A stretch of 64,000 nt of DNA from the NCBI GenBank assembly GCA_964019155.1, contig OZ025244.1:44593220-44657219 (forward strand). The letters run 5' to 3'. The translations under genes were made by a program, and so were the position numbers. The stretch is from Osedax fenrisi (taxonomy: Eukaryota > Annelida > Polychaeta > Sabellida > Siboglinidae). Shown piece by piece: positions 1 to 11,232 of the stretch. Each line of letters starts with the position of its first letter. Position 1 is the first letter of the stretch. The notes below the pieces were generated by a model. That model had not been told where the DNA came from, searched no databases, and saw only the letters and a program-made list of their open reading frames with translations.

Positions 1-65
1 TTACCTATTAGTACTGTTGACTGCTGTTTCTGGGTTAATTACATTGTTCATTGTATGTTATAAAG
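1..65 (+). CDS. Transmembrane exon of gene 0 (5' end cut by window)
   Basis: Read from base 2, the frame gives 21 codons of a hydrophobic helix (LLVLLTAVSGLITLFIVCYK) plus one base, then a donor AAAG|GTTAGT. The same exon occurs at 57519-57617 with many base differences but a conserved hydrophobic character and the same exit phase. That is why I call it coding. By analogy it is the membrane anchor of a Ly6-like single-pass protein whose extracellular exons lie left of the window. It could be a relic, because its tail exon ends early. Confidence 0.5.
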
Positions 66-89
66 GTTAGTTAATAATGAAAGATTTTT

Positions 90-123
<34 letters not shown>

Positions 124-199
124 CAAATAATATTATATATTTATGTATAACGTTGGCTGATAAGGTTAAGGTGATGGTATACTTTGTAGTCAAGTGGTT

Positions 200-235
<36 letters not shown>

Positions 236-669
236 AGTGTGTATATGTGTGTTTATGTATATTATTATATAAACAAACACACACAGATACTACAAATAAA
301 GATTCGGTGCAAGGTTATTTACTATATTTATAATGACATTAAATTCCTTTAATTTTAATATTATATATTTATAATATATAATATTTATTAACAAATTTAT
401 GTTTTTACACCAGTGTAAATATAGTAGCCGAGCTTATTGAGATAATTACTATTTAATATTACCCACATTTATAATATATACATTAAATATTCGATCTTTA
501 TTATTGTAAACTCAAAAATGTTACGTACTAAAACAAAATATAATTATTATTAGCGATATGTGTTGAATATTAATTTATAATGTGAATATTATATCATACT
601 GTAATTATATTTACATTACTAACATCTATAAATATAATATATGATATTTAATATCATATTTATTTTCAG

Positions 670-698
670 ATTACAATGAATCCGGTACAACATATTAA
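670..698 (+). CDS. Tail exon of gene 0
   Basis: The acceptor is tattttcag|at. Joined in phase 1 to the TM exon it reads D-YNESGTTY then TAA. The paralogue at 58135-58190 reads DYNESGTKY and continues nine codons further. The short cytoplasmic tail is therefore truncated here relative to the other copy. The call rests on the paralogue and on phase agreement only. Confidence 0.45.
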
Positions 699-1795
699 GA
701 AGGTTTATTTATGTATTATTAATAGTAATTTATTTATATATATGTATGTATGTGTATGTTAATAATGTAGTAGTATATATTAACATTTTAATTATTATAC
801 AAATGAAATATATAATTATATAATAATTCATTATTACATTACAAATCTATTTTAATGTTATATCTATATCATTTTGTACTTTGTATCAATATAATATATT
901 AATAATATTATACATCATTACAACATATTAGTCTAAATAAATAAATCTAATAATAGAAAACCTCATATCACCATCAATAATTATTTTAAACAAGATTAAT
1001 CTATAACTGCGAGTGTGTTTATTCATATAATTCTGTAAGTAATTCATACTGTGTTCTCTGATAATATCATGATATAGGATATCAACATATATTACATTGT
1101 TAGATAGCCTTATCAAGGTTTATAGTATACTATATTATTTCCATATATAACCTACATGTTAACCATTGCAGTATTATTATAATCAACATTTAACTTTTAA
1201 AATAAATATGTATGATATTACAATATTATATACAAAATATTGAATCAAGTATTATTCTAATTCTATGATGATTATATACATGTATTAATCACAAATACAT
1301 AATGATAAATACTTAGTGTAATATACGAATTATAATATTACTAAAAAAATAATAATTAAATAAAGTATAGTATTATTAATATGATTATTAAAGTATATAT
1401 TATTATTATATTAATTATTATATATAATTTTTATTATTTAACAATATTAATTTATTCTAAACAATAAATAGGTGAAATCACGAAGAATTAATATTTAATA
1501 AAATATTAAAAGTTATGATTAATTTGTTTATTGATAAATTATTACACAAACAAATTATAGTGAATTTTTTGTATTAAAGTAATACAAAAATATAATATAA
1601 CCTTTACTACATGATAATAATTTAAATTAAGTTATATAATACATTATATATATTACAACATAACATGTATGTTAGTATATTTCGTTAGCATGTTATCATA
1701 GTAATAATGTAATAATAATATCTTGCAATTATCTATTGCATATTTAATTTAAAACTATTATGTTACGCTTGATTGAGTTCATGATATTGAATTAA

Positions 1796-4150
1796 AGAGG
1801 TTAGGTCGGCTGTATTTTTCTTTAAGACGTTATTTACGTTATGTACTTATCTTTCTATAAATCCTTTCGAATGTCGGTAGTATAGGCTTGATGTGCCCTG
1901 GGTAAACTCCCATGTCTTTCTGAAGAGTTCGAAGGTGGGGGCGCTAAATTGGGGTACATTGTCTAAGAAGACGTGTATTGGGGTACCGTGTAAGGATAAG
2001 CTTTGCTTCATCTTTTGTACGATTGTGGCTACTGATGAAACATAAGGAAGTTGGTGTATGATATGGTATTTGATAAACTAATATGCTATAAGAGATAGGT
2101 CGAGTTGTCGAGTTGAAATAGATCGGATGTGTTCCCAATTTCGTGTTGGTTGTTATCTTACTGTAGGTGCTGTTTCCATGGGGCCCTTGCGTATTTCTGG
2201 CAGGATCGGATTCGTCGGAGAATCGTTGCAGGTCTTTTCTCATGATGTCCCAGAAAACAGTATATATGGCGAGGAGTATCGTTTTTGCTACTCCTCGGTG
2301 GGCTCTAAGTAATTTATATAGTATGTATATCTGTCTGCTTCGGGTACTGCTGCTCCGTCCTATACTAGTCTTTTATCATCCATCAGTTCGTCTCTGTAGC
2401 TACAGTTGTATCGTAACTCCTTTTGTACGATAGGGATATTCGTCAAATATATATTTGCAGAGGTTTGGTGTTCTTTATCGTCATTTCCGGCGAGTATTAT
2501 TGTCGTTGTCGTCAGGCTATGATGGTGTTGATGTTGTAGGACTTCTCTTCGTCCCCTCCTCGCATTCTATGTTCATATTGAACTTATCTCGTGAAATACC
2601 GTCGGCGATTGTTAGTTCTTTGCCGGGTTTTAGTGTATCGATAGGTGATATGATTGTAGGCTATAGCCTTTATAGCCTTTAACATATATGTATGAGTTGC
2701 AGTCGGGCGGGTGTGGAAAAATGGGCTTAATTATTATCATATCTAATTGCTTATGGTCGCTTTCGATAATTAAGTCTATACCGAAGACAAAGTGGTGACA
2801 TCTTTCGCATCGGAACTACTGCGAGTAGCTCTTGTTTTTTATATTTGCGTATCTTTTCTCTGCGGTATAAGGGTGCTAATGCTAATTAGACGTGTCATTC
2901 GTTTTGTAATAATATAGCTCCTTATCCATTTCCTGAAGCATCGACTTGTATTATGGTTGGTAGTATCGGGTAGTAATACGCTAGGGACATGTTATGGTGT
3001 AGTGTGTTCTTGATGTCTATTAAGTGTTGTTAATGGCAGCTTGTCAAGTCGAAGTGTACGTCTCTATGTGTGAGTTCGTGGAGGGGTGTGAATAATTCTG
3101 ACATGTTGTTTATAAATGGGCTCATGTAGTATGATATGACGATAAAACTTATTAATTCTGCAATAGTGGTTGGTGTATGCATTTGTGGAATTGCCCTGAT
3201 GCTGTATTTATTGTATAATTGGATGAAAAATCTCACTTCATTATTAATGATATTGCATTTCGTAGCATTAAATACTAGGTCGTATTTTTCGTCTTGTATC
3301 ATTAATTCTTCTAATTTTTTGTGTATATTTTCTCAGTCGGTTCAAATCGATGATGTTATCGGCAATTTTGATTGTTTCTTCCGTGTGCTGAGCATCGTAT
3401 CCATCTGTTGTTGGAATATGCCTTGTGAGAGACTTAGTCCAGACGGAAGTCGTTGAAACGAAATATTCCTCTGTGGGTGTTGAAAGTAATTAATAGAATA
3501 TAGGGGTGATCTAGAACGAATTACCAGTAGCCTGAACTGGTATCTAGCTTGGAGAAAACTGTAGACCCGCGCAGGAGATGGTTTACATCGTCTAGTGTCT
3601 TAGCTGCATGATTTCTTAATTGAATAGCTCGATTCAGGTCTTTGGGGTCGATACAGATACGAATTTTCCGGACTTATTCTATACATTCGTCAAACTTGAT
3701 ACCCGGTCTGTTGGTTCATTGATACGGTATATCACTTCTTCTTGAACCATCTTATTCACTCGTTCGCAACTTCATATCTGATATTGAAGGATACTTTTCT
3801 GACATCGTGTATATCAGAGGGTATTGATTTGTCTATGTTAATGTTAAGACTTTCTGGGAATCAACCGATTTCCTTGAATAGATTCGAGTATGTCTCAATG
3901 ACTGTCTGGATGTTACTATATGTGGTATTTGGTGTGTTATCTGATATAACGCTGGATAGTAGTTTGATGTGGGACATCTTTACATATGGGTAACCCGAGG
4001 ATAAAGTCTCATCGGACGTCTACGACGTGGAAGGGTATTGGATATTATGAAAAGTGCATTCTAAGGTGATTGACCCCTTTGCGTTAATATGTGTATTACC
4101 GTAGATATGTAATGCATATGTCGGTAGGTGTAATCTAGGTGGGATAATAA
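1796..4150 (-). mobile_element. Decayed Ty3/gypsy LTR retrotransposon pol
   Basis: The minus strand shows, in the family order, protease-RT linker (about 4150-3690), reverse transcriptase (about 3690-3030), RNase H (about 2990-2700) and integrase (about 2260-1796). Visible motifs are IRICIDPKDLNRAI, STVFSKLDTSSGYW and FRFQRLPSGLSLSQ in RT, SELFTPLHELTHRDVHFD in the RT connection, QVDASGNG and ESDHKQLD in RNase H, and FRKTWEFTQGTSS with GFIER in integrase. Frameshifts and stops interrupt it throughout, so it is dead. No LTR pair was found. One edge is the break at 1795/1796, the other is the TA tract near 4180. It is more G+C-rich than its surroundings, suggesting recent insertion relative to local drift. 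Confidence 0.85.
3030..3302 (-). pseudogene. Gypsy reverse transcriptase, connection part
   Basis: This 90-codon open piece of the decayed pol contains IRAIPQMHTPTTIAEL, YYMSPFINNMSELFTPLHEL and RDVHFD, the usual thumb/connection sequence between RT and RNase H of Ty3/gypsy elements. The RT catalytic palm lies upstream on the same strand (3400-3680) in other frames, and RNase H lies downstream. It is an isolated open stretch, not a gene. Confidence 0.8.
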
Positions 4151-4175
4151 GGCGTTTATATATATATATCCTATA

Positions 4176-4221
<46 letters not shown>

Positions 4222-4796
4222 TATAGTGTATAAGGAAGTAAATTTAATTGTGATCCGTTATCTGCTTTGACGTTTAGTATAGTATGGTAATTATTAACTA
4301 CGTTTTTTGAAGGCATCAGTATTTAATATAGGTTTAACGTTTAATAACAATATTAGTAAATATGCTTTAAATATATAAAGTAACATTTTCGTTCGTGATT
4401 ACACTTGTTATATAACATCGAATGTTGAGGGTGTGGTACCGCGCGCAAACAAATCGATATTAGTAAACTTTCTATATGTTTAAACATATACTAATTAGTT
4501 ACAGTGTTCATGATTAATTTTTATTTATTCTATATAAGTAGACATCTTCTGACCACCCTTTCTATCACAAGTTTTATAATGTAAGTTATGTTATTATGCA
4601 TGGTTTTTAATGGTAATGATTCAATGTAGTTTATATTGAAATATGTACTCTAAATTCCATCAGTATATTCGGAATTAGTAAATATCTAAGTAATATATAA
4701 GTAATATGTCATATTATCGTAACTACAATTTTCTATGTCTTCAGTAAATCTTTAATTAAATTTACTATAAAGTATCCCAGTATTCAATACTCGTGT
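4151..4796. other. Spacer with (TA)20 tract; no gene seen
   Basis: A pure TA run occupies about 4181-4220 and is flanked on both sides by a ctatagtgt motif. The remainder is A+T-rich with a short G+C-richer patch (ggtaccgcgcgc near 4435) that I cannot assign. It could be decayed LTR or leader sequence of the neighbouring gypsy element. Confidence 0.4.
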
Positions 4797-5012
4797 TTAA
4801 CTTGGATCTGGGGGAATTTGGTCCAAACTTGGATCTAGGTGGTATAAACTTGTATTTATCTGATCCATATTTAACTAGTTGAAACTTGGATCATTATATC
4901 ACAGTTTAATCCAAGTTATTATATTTTAAACTGAGATCAACTTGGATTTAGCTGATCCATATTTAACTAGTTGAAACTTGGATCATTATATCACAGTTTA
5001 ATCCAAGTTATT
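4797..5012. repeat. Small inverted-repeat element with 92-bp tandem duplication
   Basis: The ends are inverted (AACTTGGATC at the left, aatccaagtt at the right), and the same decamer core recurs inside in both orientations. A 60-bp block at 4861-4920 is repeated exactly at 4953-5012, giving a 92-bp period. It looks like a non-autonomous DNA element built from copies of its own terminal motif. The exact limits and the target duplication are unclear. Confidence 0.55.
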
Positions 5013-5219
5013 TTTTATTCCAAAATATTTATCTATAATATTACCAATTATTTAATTATTTATTATTTTATTAAATTTAAGTAAATTTATTGAATCTAAA
5101 CTAATAAAAATAAATAAAAAATATTGAATATTTTATGGTGAATATTTTATTTTGAATATATTCTGGCATTAATTTAATCACGGTACTCTACGCTGCTTTA
5201 CTTCCTATAATCTTAATTC

Positions 5220-5257
<38 letters not shown>

Positions 5258-5641
5258 TCAGTCGGATTCTTCACAACCATAAACTTATCAATTATGTATA
5301 TGATAACGTATGGAACAAATTGTACTTATGTTTCAACCTAATTATCAATAAACGCTTACTCGAATTATAATTATATTATAATGAATAATGACAACAATTA
5401 AATTATTTAATAATATATTTAAGATTACATTGATTACTTATCAATCATATACTAGTTAGTAACGCCCACATTGGTAAATCTATATATTCGAGATAATATT
5501 ATCTTTTCATACCCGCTAGTAATCTATAACCTTGGATTCGTTTTTTCTGAAAGTTGTGATCTAAAAAATAACATACATTACATGAAGCAAATTAACGGAT
5601 ATAATCTTACCAGTATTTTACCAGCTAATAACCCTATGGAT

Positions 5642-5644
<3 letters not shown>

Positions 5645-5696
<52 letters not shown>
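5645..5696. repeat. (AT)26 microsatellite
   Basis: An uninterrupted AT dinucleotide run. It ends where the repeat shared with 18305 begins. Any YIYI-type open frame across it is a translation of the repeat. Confidence 0.95.
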
Positions 5697-5698
<2 letters not shown>

Positions 5699-5962
5699 TA
5701 TCCTACTTTTAAAAAAGTATGGAATCTATAAGTATTAGTCATAATAAATAGGCCTACATATTTTAAATCATTTTATAGTAAACAATAAAATAATATACAA
5801 TTTTATTTTTAATTATATTATTTCAAAAATTATATTTAACAATATCAATTCCTAAATTAAAAATAATAGAAACTATTTATAAACAAGTATTTATTTAAAA
5901 TTAGAAGCAGTTTATGTAAAAGTAATTCGTACAATACGTAATTTGTAAAACTTGCTTAATTA

Positions 5963-5997
<35 letters not shown>

Positions 5998-6122
5998 ATT
6001 AATTAAAAAGAAACAAAAATATATACACTTGTCAACAACGTTATCAAAATGGATATATTTTTAGTATTAATGTTAATATTAGTAATTGATGTTAAATATG
6101 TGTATTCTCAGTTAGTATATTC

Positions 6123-6157
<35 letters not shown>

Positions 6158-6850
6158 GTAGAATAAATATATAGAAGTATAAATATATTGAAATATAAAA
6201 TTATATAATAATAATAATAATAATAATATTTATTTATTGAAATCTCATATATATATTGAATACAATACAAATAGCGGATACAAATGGACCCCTCAAGAAG
6301 TCATAGACTTGTACATGTTATAAATAACTGTGAGAGGCCCCGGACAATACAATACAAATAGTAACATTTTTTTTTCTTGTGTTTTGATTTATCGTTTATT
6401 AAGTTCTTTATAAACACAAGAGAAAATCAAGAACTGCCTGGAGTCGAACCCGGGACCTCTGGCTTACTAGCTTTTTGGTTGTCCCACTGAGCCATCGACC
6501 CCAGACTAAAATATATATATATAAAGTATATAAAGTCGGATTTTTCGATAAGTCAGATAATGTTAAATCAATCGGATAATTCGGTATTTTCTATAAATCG
6601 GCAATATATTATAGTGACTTCTATGATTTGTATATGAGATAAGTCGGCCTCTAAATAAATTGTCATAAACTTTTACTTTTAATAATTTGTATGTTAATAT
6701 AAGGCATGAATACCATTACAATTATTATACATGTAGTATAAAATTGAAATGAAATCTATTTGAAATAGCTATGTAGATTTATTAGTAGTATAGTTTTTAG
6801 TTATTAGGCACAGTGTCCTGAAATTCATCTATTTAATATAATACAAAATA
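5697..6850. repeat. Dispersed repeat, copy 1 (partner 18305-19180), interrupted by a SINE
   Basis: It matches 18305-19180 over its length (ggcctacatattttaaatca near 5751, the block after gtcaacaacgttatc near 6030, and GATAAGTC-rich sequence at 6530-6660), except that 6205-6506 is absent from the other copy. The right part iterates a GATAAGTCGG-like motif in the style of the MITEs elsewhere in the window. No coding content was recognised. Confidence 0.8.
6205..6506 (-). mobile_element. tRNA-derived SINE (minus strand)
   Basis: On the minus strand the element starts with a tRNA-like head (6506-6434) carrying an A box (TGGCTCAGTGG) and a B box (GGTTCGACTCC). A body of about 200 bp follows, then AATAAATA and an (ATT)n tail at about 6207-6230. 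The paralogous copy near 18830 lacks the whole segment, giving an empty site. TAAAAT-type sequence flanks both ends as a possible target duplication. The acceptor stem is incomplete, so this is a SINE and not a tRNA gene. Confidence 0.8.
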
Positions 6851-7324
6851 TAATACAGAACAAACAAAAATAAAATAATACTTCCCACTTTATCTGTAAT
6901 AATAATTAATTATTAATTTTATATTATAATATATTTGAAATACAGATATAAAAACCCAAATATTCTATAACAAAAACACATTAAAAAAAAGCAGAAGAGA
7001 TAATGCAATAATTAAGATACAAAATGAAACATAAATCAATATAAATTTATAAATTTCTGTTAAAAAAAAGTTGTTTGTCAAAACAGATTTTGTTTATTTT
7101 ATTTTTAACAGATGAAACTGATATAGATTTTATTTAATGAATTCCATATATTAACTGATCTATTATTAATTATATTTGTAATTGTATTATCATAATTATG
7201 TACTACATTTATTTTTTTACAATTATCTCTAGTTCTACAATTATTCGAAATGTTAAGAATATCAGTTATATCTGTATAATTATTTGAAATTTAAAAAATT
7301 TTAGTTAGATCTATTTTTAATCTT

Positions 7325-8036
7325 CTAACTTCTAAGTGATTCTAATTTAAAATATACCAATCTCTCTATATATGATTTATAATTAATATTTGATGAATTT
7401 GTATATCCTACGCATCTTGTAATTAATCGTCTAGTAAATAATCTTTGCACTCTTTCAATTTGGTCTATGAGACTACGACATTTACTAACCTTTGTAAAAG
7501 GTGACCAAATTATGGATGCATATTCTAAAATTGGTCTGCAATAAATGTTATATGCATTTAATAATGCTCTAGGGGATTTTGTAGTAATGCATCTAAAAAT
7601 TGAGTTCAGAGAAAAATAAGCTTTTTTACAAATATAATCAATATGTTTATTAAATAAAAGGTTATTTTCAAATATTATTCCTAAATATTTATATAAAGTA
7701 ACGTTTTCTAATTGAATATTATTTATAAAATATTTTGATGGAGTTACCTTCCCTAAAGTCATAACTGCACATTTTGATAATGAAATATTTAATTGCCATT
7801 TATTTGCCCATTGTGAAAATAAATTAAAATTATTTTGTAAAATAAATCTTTCACTCTCAGATGCATAAGAAAAATATATGTTTGTATCATCGGCAAATAA
7901 ATCAATATGAATTTTTGAAGAGATAATACTAGGAAGATCATTAATATATAATAAAAATAAAATTGGACCTAAAACCGATCCTTGTGGTACTCCAGATTTT
8001 ACAATAGAACATCACAAATTAATTGTTTAGAAAGAA
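7325..8036 (-). pseudogene. LINE reverse transcriptase, palm to C-terminal domain
   Basis: One open frame runs on the minus strand from about 8005 to 7325. It includes SGVPQGSVLGPILFLLYIND, LFADDTNIYF (the catalytic F/YADD box, near 7887-7898), WANKWQLNISLSKC and the C-terminal YLGIIFENNLLFNKHI and CRPILEYASIIWSPF motifs typical of Jockey/CR1/L2-clade LINEs. A one-base deficit in a T run near 8008 separates it from RILSKQL upstream, and that base is present in the second copy. The enzyme would prime on nicked DNA, but this copy lacks the front of the palm. Confidence 0.8.
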
Positions 8037-8059
8037 TACGTTATAATACTCTACACATT

Positions 8060-8320
8060 ACACATATTATTGAAATAGGCCTTAATTATTTGAATATGAT
8101 GGTTCACCCTTTTTAAAAATTGGTGTGATTATAGATTTTTTCCAAATTTTCGGTATATTACCCGATAATAAAGATGAATTAAAAATAATATATGAAGGCC
8201 TACATAATTCATTAGATAATAGTTTTAACATAGTAGATGGTATCCCAACAGTTCCGAAAGTATGTGTAATTTTTAATCTATTTAAAAATATTTTAATTAT
8301 TTCAAGATTTAAATCAATAT
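8060..8320 (-). pseudogene. LINE reverse transcriptase, N-terminal part
   Basis: The minus-strand frame reads FDNIDLNLEIIKIFLN, then GIPSTMLKLLSNEL, then GNIPKIWKKSIITPIFKKG, ending EPSYSNN before a stop where the family has NNYRPIS. It is open in this copy and frameshifted in the copy at 12260-12530 by extra homopolymer bases. A plus-strand open frame over 8125-8349 is its antisense shadow. Confidence 0.75.
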
Positions 8321-10235
8321 TATCAAATTGTTATCAAATGTTAAGTTAAATTATAAAATTTGGGGAAATTTCCATTATCATTTTGTTGAATTGAAATAAA
8401 ATATGAATTTAACGTATTTGCTTTGTCAAGATCTGAAAATAAAATATTATTATTTGATATATCAATTAGAGGAGATACTCCAGATTTTAAATGTTGTCTT
8501 TTTTTCATAAATTTATAAAACTTTAATTTATTTTTTTAATTAATTGCATTAATCTCTCTCTTAAAATTTAAAGATTCTAATTCTTTGGATAATTTTTTTT
8601 TTGCTTCTATCCAATTATATTTATATTGTAAATTAGTTTTAGATTTTCGAAATAAATTTTTTACTTACTTCTTCAATTTCAATATATTCTTCGGAAGTAC
8701 CTGATTTATTGTATTATTTATATTAGGAATATGTTATATAAATAATTTATTTAGAACATTATTAAAATATTCTACTTTTTTTATCGATATTATAATCATT
8801 CGAATTTAGATATTCCCAATTAAATCTAGTAAGATGATATTTAATCAATTTTATATTAGCATTATTGAAATCAAAATTGTTTGATTTTAAAATCTGTTTA
8901 CATGGGTAATTTTCAATATTTACATTAAATGAAACAAAATAGTGGTCACTTATATTTTTGTATAATCCGAAATAGTCTCCAATATTTATATTAAATAGTA
9001 ATTGTTTTTCATTAGTAAAAGTAAATAAATTATATTATTATTACGAGTTGTCTTATTTATTAATTGTGAAAATGAATTTTTAATAATCGAATCGTAAAGT
9101 AATGCAATATCTTTTTGGGTAACTAGGAAATGTATATTCTTTCCAATTAAAATTTGGTAAATTAAAATCTCCTATAATTATAGATGAATTATAATTTTGT
9201 TGGGTTATATCAAATAATTTACATATCTGTTCATGAGATACTTCATTACAATTCGGAGGTCACGATAAACACGTATAATATTAAATGGAATTTTTGAATT
9301 AATTTTTAAATGTATATATTGAAGATCTATGTGTGAAATAAAATTTCTTACAGGACATTTAACTAGATTTACAAATATCGCAACACCTCTTTTATTGAGT
9401 AACTATTTTATTACTATTGTATTGCCGGTTAGTTATCTAGAACTGTATTTTTATTTTTATTTTTATTAATAATGGAATTTTTATAAGTAATATATGACAA
9501 TTTCCATACACTAAAATTATCTTCACCAATTGATATATTCCAGTCAATTTTATTATTTATAATATATCTTAGTTCATAGGAACTACTTCTAGAATTATAA
9601 ATAATTTGATAATTTTTTTACTTTTAATTTATTTATTTTTAACTACATGGTATAATATCTGATGTCGTTCTAGTGATATTTCATCTAGAGATGTTCTAAT
9701 GAATGAATTTTGTAGATCTCGTAATTTACATAATCGGTTAACATTTGATAAAATAATTTTTTTTGAGACCATATTATCTAAAATAATTTTAATTTATTAA
9801 ATGATAATTGAACTATTGATAATACACACGATTTATTAATATGTACTATTTTACAAATAATATATACTAAGTATTTAAAGAAATTAGTTTTATCATTATT
9901 AGGAATATTTATATTGTGAATTATTATTTCATTATTGCTATCTATATTATTTTTAATAATATTTACTGATTTTACCAAATTGTCAGTATATATACTATTA
10001 CCTATAGGTATCAGAAGTAGATACAGTAGAGGTTACATTAGCTGTTACATTAGCGTATGATTTTTTAACAACAATCATATCACTTATTTCAGTGATTTTT
10101 GATAGTAACATATTTAATTTTGTTTCTGTGTTATTTATTAAAGTATTAATATTACTATTATCAATAATAGTAGAAGATGGTAATGAGTTATTTAACCTAG
10201 GTAGATTTATTGGTTAATTATCATTATTATTATTT

Positions 10236-10433
10236 ATACATGTATTACATTTAAATGAAAAATGTTGTGATCTAAATAACTGAATAGCTTATTTTGGTGG
10301 TGATTTATTAGACCAATTTGTTTTCATAATTTGTGCTTTATATAAGCATTTATAATGGTATTTATTACCACATGATCATAATATATAATTTTCATTATTA
10401 ATTTCTAAATTATATGTAATACAATCAATTTTA
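10236..10433 (-). pseudogene. LINE ORF1-like cysteine/histidine finger
   Basis: The minus strand reads a Cys/His-rich stretch: DCITYN near 10433, then SCGNKYHYKCLYK, then FKCNTC near 10240. The spacing resembles a PHD-type zinc finger, known in ORF1 proteins of several CR1/L2 LINEs. A stop precedes SCGNK in this copy. Its position upstream of the endonuclease on the same strand fits ORF1. Confidence 0.5.
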
Positions 10434-11032
10434 ATGTAATAAATATATTACAATTACATAGTTTTAGAAATTATATATATTTTTAACAAACTGTGTCCCT
10501 ATGATTTTAAATTGAACAATCGCCGAATTCGATTTTCTTGTTTACTAAATAAATTAGCGTTGCGATGTTTCAATTTTCTTATTTTCGAAATAGATTTTAA
10601 AAACTTATCCTCTAATGTAATGACTACGTAAATATCTAAAGTAATTCCGTATAATATAGAGAACAAGTTATCCGAATGTATGTCGAAATTAATTAGTTTT
10701 AAAGAAATTTAATTTTTTTCATTTGTAGAAATAACGCGTTAAATTTATGCGACTTATAATTTGGTTGCTATGCGTTGCGCTGATGATATATATCATAGAT
10801 AATATATATCTGCTACTCATCGAAACGTTTGGGTAGAAAATGTACCTGGAGTATCTATAGATATATAGTATACTCATTGATGACTCATTCATCGTAAAGG
10901 CTTCATTGGCATTCTGTGGTGATGTGGGTTATCTATATACTACTTAATGTAGTGCCTTAGCCGATACAATTGATTTATAGTAACATCAGCATTTTTCTAT
11001 ATATATATATACATAATACGTAATACATAAAC

Positions 11033-11232
11033 NNNNNNNNNNNNNNNNNNNNNNNNNNNNNNNNNNNNNNNNNNNNNNNNNNNNNNNNNNNNNNNNNNNN
11101 NNNNNNNNNNNNNNNNNNNNNNNNNNNNNNNNNNNNNNNNNNNNNNNNNNNNNNNNNNNNNNNNNNNNNNNNNNNNNNNNNNNNNNNNNNNNNNNNNNNN
11201 NNNNNNNNNNNNNNNNNNNNNNNNNNNNNNNN
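11033..11232. other. Assembly gap (200 N)
   Basis: Exactly 200 unknown bases. The sequence ending at 11032 and the sequence starting at 11233 belong to the same roughly 4-kb interval, so the real gap may be negative (overlapping contigs). See the findings. Confidence 0.95.

Larger units (their letters stand above)
1..1795. repeat. Paralogous segment, copy 1 (partner 57553-59325)
   Basis: Collinear with 57553-59325: the TM exon, its intron, the tail exon (tacaatgaatc.ggtaca) and the 3' flank (for example aataaataggtgaa.cacga near 1468 and 58973) recur in order with substitutions, indels and different TA-tract lengths. Similarity stops at about 1795, exactly where gypsy integrase begins. This is an old duplication of a gene 3' end. 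Outside the two exons it is A+T-rich intron and flank with nothing else recognised. Confidence 0.8.
7087..10850 (-). mobile_element. L2/CR1-type LINE, defective copy (contig end 1)
   Basis: The minus strand carries an ORF1-like zinc-finger region (10433-10236), an endonuclease C-terminal part (about 9300-9100, GDFNLPNFNW), an RT N-terminal part (8320-8060) and RT palm/thumb (8036-7325). The RT domain is internally deleted: the reading passes from RPISI to the segment just before GVPQGSVLGP in about 20 codons, where about 130 are usual. Several frameshifts interrupt ORF2. The element is non-autonomous. The 5' limit is uncertain, and 10450-10850 could be leader sequence. The same element is read again at 11233-15331 across the gap. 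Confidence 0.75.

Noticed and set aside
5471..5731. 86-codon plus-strand open frame
   Set aside because: It has one cysteine, no clear motif and a YI repeat end. It could be part of an unknown element, but no support beyond being open.
6434..6506. Functional tRNA gene on the minus strand
   Set aside because: A and B boxes are good, but the acceptor and T stems are imperfect, and the unit is joined to a SINE body with an (ATT)n tail and an empty paralogous site.
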